Of a DNA stretch of 64,000 nucleotides, positions 61,069-64,000 are shown in pieces. This DNA is from JBGVSA01 sp041807905. GTDB lineage: Bacteria > Pseudomonadota > Gammaproteobacteria > Burkholderiales > Rhodocyclaceae. A model generated the notes under the pieces. That model did no database searches. It saw only the letters and a list, made by a program, of their open reading frames with translations, and was not told the origin of the DNA. Where the stretch lies: positions 53,055 to 117,054 of the forward strand of contig NZ_JBGVSA010000014.1 of assembly GCF_041807905.1 (NCBI RefSeq). The letters are read 5' to 3'. The stretch's first letter is position 1. Each line of letters begins with the position of its first letter. The position numbers and the translations under genes are program-made.

Positions 61069-63399
61069 ATGGACAAAAAGTTGCAGAAACCTAGGAATGC
61101 GGCGAACATGGCAGAAGCTCGACTTGAGGCCTCAGACTCGCCCATGGATCGATTGCGTCCGGACACTGTCCCGTTTGCCGTGATGGCCATTCCAGAACTG
61201 GAACAGTTGTTCGGGGAGCCGGCGCTTCCGGCCGCATCGACTGGCACGGCCCGCCTGCTGGTGGTGGAGGACGATCCGCTGCTGGCGCAAAGCCTCATCG
61301 AACTGCTTGCCCATCCCCACCGCAGCTTCGAGCATGCGCGCACCGTGGGCGAAGCCATCGCCACGCTCAAAGCGCAGACCTTCGATCTCATCCTGCTTGA
61401 TTACCGCCTGCCGGACGCCACGGGGCTGACCGTCATGGAGTGGCTGTGCGATGCCGAGCGCAGCGAGACCGTCATCATCGTCAGCGGCGAAGTCTCGCCC
61501 GACGCGGCCATCGGCGGCCTGCGCCGCGGTGCGCATGATTACCTCCAAAAGCCTTATCACCCCGACCAGATGCGTCGCGCGGTGGATAACGCGATGCGCA
61601 AGACCGAGCTGGAGCGCGCCAACGAACGCATGCGCCACCAGTTGGAGGAATCGGGCCGGCTGCACCGTCATCTCATCGAACACTCGCCGGATCTGATCTA
61701 CACGCTCACGCCGGAAGGGCGCTTTGCTTACGTGAACCTGCGTGTGGAGTCACTGCTGGGCTTTCGCCGCGACGATCTGATCGGCCAGCATTACGACAAG
61801 TTGTTGTGGCCGGAGGAACATCGCCAGAGCCGCGATGCCTTCCGCGAACGCCGCACCGGCGCGCGCGCGGCGGCCAACGTCGAAGTCCGGCTGCGCCGCC
61901 ACCCGGTTACCGATGGCGGACACGAACACGGGACGCCCTACATCACCGTGATGCTCAATGCCATGGGCATGTATTCGCACAACAAGGACGGCAACGTACT
62001 GCAGCCGCGTTTTCTGGGCACCTATGGCGTAGCGCGCGACATCTCGGATCGCAAGCACGCCGAGGAGCTGGTCGCCTACCAGGCCTATCACGACCAGCTC
62101 ACGCAACTGCCCAACCGCGCGCTGTTCCAGGATCGCCTTGAACTGGCCATGGCGCAGGCGCAGCGACGCGGCGCCACGCTGGGGGTGATGTTCATCGACC
62201 TCGACCGCTTCAAGCTCGTCAACGACAGCTTTGGCCACACCGAAGGCGACAAGCTGCTGCGCGCCATCGCGGCACGCCTGAAAAACTGCCTGCGGCGCGG
62301 TGACACGCTGGCCCGCCAGGGCGGCGACGAATTCACCGCCCTGCTGCCCGATCTGTCTTCGCCGGAAGACGCGGCGACGATCGCCAGCAAGATCCTGCAG
62401 GAACTACGCGAGCCCTTCCCTGTGGCGCATACGGAATTCCGTGCGACGGTCAGCATCGGCATCGCGCTCTATCCGCGCGATGGCAACAGCGCGGAGGCGC
62501 TGACGCAACACGCCGACATTGCGATGTACAAAGTCAAATCGCGCGGTCGCAACAGCGCCTGCTTCTTCTCGGCGGAAATGAACGTCGAGCACATGGAACG
62601 CGTCACGCTGGAACGCGAACTGGCGCGCGCGGTGGAACAGGGCGAACTGGAGCTCGAATACCAGCCCAAGTACAGCCTGAGCCGGCGCCGCATGGTGGGC
62701 GTCGAAGCGCTGGTGCGCTGGCGTCACCCGCAACGCGGCCTGATTCCGCCGAGCGAGTTCATCGACATCGCGGAGGAAAGCGGCCTCATCGGACCGATCA
62801 GCGAATGGGTGCTGAACGAAGCCTGCGCGCAGATGGCGCGCTGGCGGGACATGGGGTACGAACAACTGCAACTGGCGGTGAATCTGTCGCCGCGCGACTT
62901 CGATCGCGACAACATCGTCGACGACGTCTGCAACACCACGCAGCGTCACTCGCTGCCGCCCAGCTCGCTGGACATCGAAATCACCGAAAGCTCACTGCTG
63001 CGCGACACGGAGGGTGTCGCGCGCAAGGTGCGCCAGCTGCGAAAGCAGGGCTATGGTGTCTCGATCGATGACTTTGGCACGGGTTTCTCGTCGCTGGCGT
63101 ATCTCCAGAAGCTGCCCGTCACCAGTCTGAAGATCGATCGCAGCTTCGTACGGGAACTGGACGGCGGCAACAACCGCCACCCGATCGTCTCCGCCATCGC
63201 CGGCGTGGCGCATGGTTTCGGCCTGCACGTGATCGCTGAAGGCGTCGAAACCGAACAGCAGGTGTACGCGCTGCGCGCCATGGGTTGCGACGAAATGCAG
63301 GGCTTCTATTTCGGCAAACCGCTTCCCGCAGCGGCGATCACGGCGCGGCTCGAACAGCATCAGGCCACGCAGCAAGGCCCCAGCGTCTTCCACGCATAG
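61069..63399 (+). CDS. Response regulator with PAS, GGDEF and EAL domains
   Basis: The 776-residue protein has a receiver domain (about 62–180) with phosphorylatable Asp111 in LILLDYRLPDATG, a PAS domain (about 205–330), a GGDEF domain with intact motif at 418–422 and EAL at 546–548. RRGD five residues before GGDEF fits an I-site. EITES and IDDFGTGFSS are intact in the EAL half. It is a phosphorylation-switched c-di-GMP enzyme. ATGs at 61069 and 61108 are both plausible starts. Spacing to the kinase gene (38 bases) suggests one operon. Confidence 0.94.
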   Translation: MDKKLQKPRNAANMAEARLEASDSPMDRLRPDTVPFAVMAIPELEQLFGEPALPAASTGTARLLVVEDDPLLAQSLIELLAHPHRSFEHARTVGEAIATLKAQTFDLILLDYRLPDATGLTVMEWLCDAERSETVIIVSGEVSPDAAIGGLRRGAHDYLQKPYHPDQMRRAVDNAMRKTELERANERMRHQLEESGRLHRHLIEHSPDLIYTLTPEGRFAYVNLRVESLLGFRRDDLIGQHYDKLLWPEEHRQSRDAFRERRTGARAAANVEVRLRRHPVTDGGHEHGTPYITVMLNAMGMYSHNKDGNVLQPRFLGTYGVARDISDRKHAEELVAYQAYHDQLTQLPNRALFQDRLELAMAQAQRRGATLGVMFIDLDRFKLVNDSFGHTEGDKLLRAIAARLKNCLRRGDTLARQGGDEFTALLPDLSSPEDAATIASKILQELREPFPVAHTEFRATVSIGIALYPRDGNSAEALTQHADIAMYKVKSRGRNSACFFSAEMNVEHMERVTLERELARAVEQGELELEYQPKYSLSRRRMVGVEALVRWRHPQRGLIPPSEFIDIAEESGLIGPISEWVLNEACAQMARWRDMGYEQLQLAVNLSPRDFDRDNIVDDVCNTTQRHSLPPSSLDIEITESSLLRDTEGVARKVRQLRKQGYGVSIDDFGTGFSSLAYLQKLPVTSLKIDRSFVRELDGGNNRHPIVSAIAGVAHGFGLHVIAEGVETEQQVYALRAMGCDEMQGFYFGKPLPAAAITARLEQHQATQQGPSVFHA

Positions 63400-63413
63400 A
63401 CCGCGTCCGGCTC

Positions 63414-63797
63414 TCAGGAGCCGGCGGCGGCGTGGGCTTCGAGCAACTCCAGCGGAACGATCTCCAGCACCGACTCGTTCGTGGCCGTCAGCACGACTGG
63501 CGGCGCCACGCCCGCCTGCCAGGCCTCCAGCCAGCGCGCCGCACACAGGCACCAGCGATCGCCCGCCCTGAGCCCCGCAAAGCGCAACTCCGGCCTCGGC
63601 GTGCTCAGATCGTTGCCTTGTTCCCGGCTGTACGCCAGAAAAGCTTCCGTCATGCGCGCACAGATCACGTGCTGGCCGAGGTCATTGCCGTCCGTCTCGC
63701 AACATCCGGTACGGAAGAAGCCCGTCAATGGCGCATAACTGCACGCCATCAACGCGCCTCCCAGAACATTGCGGGCCTGCCCGAGCTGCACGCTCAT
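63414..63797 (-). CDS. DUF2237 family protein
   Basis: The 127-residue protein is dominated by invariant family blocks: PLTGFFRTGCCETDGNDLGQHVICARMTEAFLAYSREQGNDLSTP and FAGLRAGDRWCLCAARWLEAWQAGVAPPVVL. DUF2237 proteins occur widely in bacteria and some eukaryotes with no firm function. The conserved cysteines (CC, C, CLC) suggest metal binding or redox chemistry; inference only. It is convergent with the GGDEF–EAL gene (14 bases apart) and 15 bases after the manC-type gene on the same strand. Confidence 0.9.
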   Translation of the reverse strand: MSVQLGQARNVLGGALMACSYAPLTGFFRTGCCETDGNDLGQHVICARMTEAFLAYSREQGNDLSTPRPELRFAGLRAGDRWCLCAARWLEAWQAGVAPPVVLTATNESVLEIVPLELLEAHAAAGS

Positions 63798-63812
63798 AAC
63801 ATCGCTCCTTCG

Positions 63813-64000
63813 TCAGCCCGTGCGGCCGTAGGTATCTTCGAAGCGCACGATATCGTCCTCACCCAGATACGAGCCGGACTGCACTTCGATGATCTCCAGC
63901 GGCACCTTGCCGGGGTTGGCCAAGCGGTGCGTGTGGCCCAGCGGGATGTAGGTCGATTCGTTCTCGCCCAGCAGGAACACCTTGTCCCCGCAGGTCACCT
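63813..64000 (-). CDS. manC: Mannose-1-phosphate guanylyltransferase/mannose-6-phosphate isomerase (C-terminal part)
   Basis: Only the last 62 codons are in the window. The translation ends VTCGDKVFLLGENESTYIPLGHTHRLANPGKVPLEIIEVQSGSYLGEDDIVRFEDTYGR, the cupin-type phosphomannose isomerase domain of ManC/AlgA/CpsB enzymes. These enzymes make GDP-mannose for capsule, alginate or O-antigen. The conserved H-x-H/HRLxNPG region with its metal ligands is present. The gene starts beyond the right edge, so whether the bifunctional form is complete is not known here. Confidence 0.92.
   Translation of the reverse strand, partial: VTCGDKVFLLGENESTYIPLGHTHRLANPGKVPLEIIEVQSGSYLGEDDIVRFEDTYGRTG

Overview
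The window is a gap-poor, GC-rich (roughly 65 %) stretch of bacterial chromosome. Gene content points to a betaproteobacterium, most likely Rhodocyclales or a close relative: RelA with a degenerate hydrolase domain, a glnA–DUF4124–ntrB–ntrC block, dusB–fis followed by purH–purD, the sigma factor/DUF3619/DUF3106/RDD block divergent from ilvBHC, tandem aat–bpt, a PACE transporter and many GGDEF/EAL/HDOD proteins. This placement is inference from family content; no rRNA is present to confirm it. I see no tRNA or rRNA genes, no insertion sequences, no prophage and no CRISPR array.

Layout. 1–5.6 kb: 5' end of rdgC, two small proteins, a GNAT acetyltransferase, relA, the Mlc-titration-type peptidase mtfA, a host-attachment-family protein and a poly-serine lipoprotein. 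5.7–12.1 kb: a Fur-boxed divergent iron ABC permease/ATPase pair, the two N-end-rule aminoacyl transferases (aat, bpt), a uronate-dehydrogenase-like enzyme, a DUF502 membrane protein and a PACE transporter. 12.2–18.8 kb: a multi-PAS GGDEF–EAL protein, a peroxiredoxin, acylphosphatase, a BOF-family periplasmic protein and a SulP transporter. 18.9–24.8 kb: metG and ilvBHC, with an attenuator-like leader before ilvB. 24.9–26.9 kb: an ECF-like sigma factor operon. 26.9–33.6 kb: a pectate-lyase-like lipoprotein, yebC, a DUF853 ATPase, an outer-membrane-type protein, a broken regulator remnant and a DMT transporter. 33.6–37.4 kb: a minus-strand run of rhodanese, a small protein, nadA, ybhP and clsB. 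37.4–46.7 kb: glnA with sigma-54/NtrC control signals, ntrBC, birA–coaX, a second DMT transporter and ruvC. 46.8–54.3 kb: lutABC, dusB–fis and purH–purD. 54.5–64 kb: a CHMI-like protein, hemJ with an SDR, a flavin/ferredoxin reductase and three signalling genes (HDOD; HDOD–histidine kinase; REC–PAS–GGDEF–EAL), then DUF2237 and the 3' end of a manC/algA-type gene.

How the parts work together. Nitrogen control is well resolved: glnA carries a good −24/−12 promoter and two phased NtrC-type sites, and the NtrB/NtrC pair lies just downstream. The iron transporter promoter has a Fur box overlapping divergent −10 elements. Branched-chain amino acid synthesis appears to be controlled by transcription attenuation. 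The most system-like accessory locus is the HDOD/histidine-kinase/c-di-GMP cluster at 57.5–63.4 kb. The sigma factor operon at 24.9–26.9 kb is the other candidate for a poorly characterised regulatory system.
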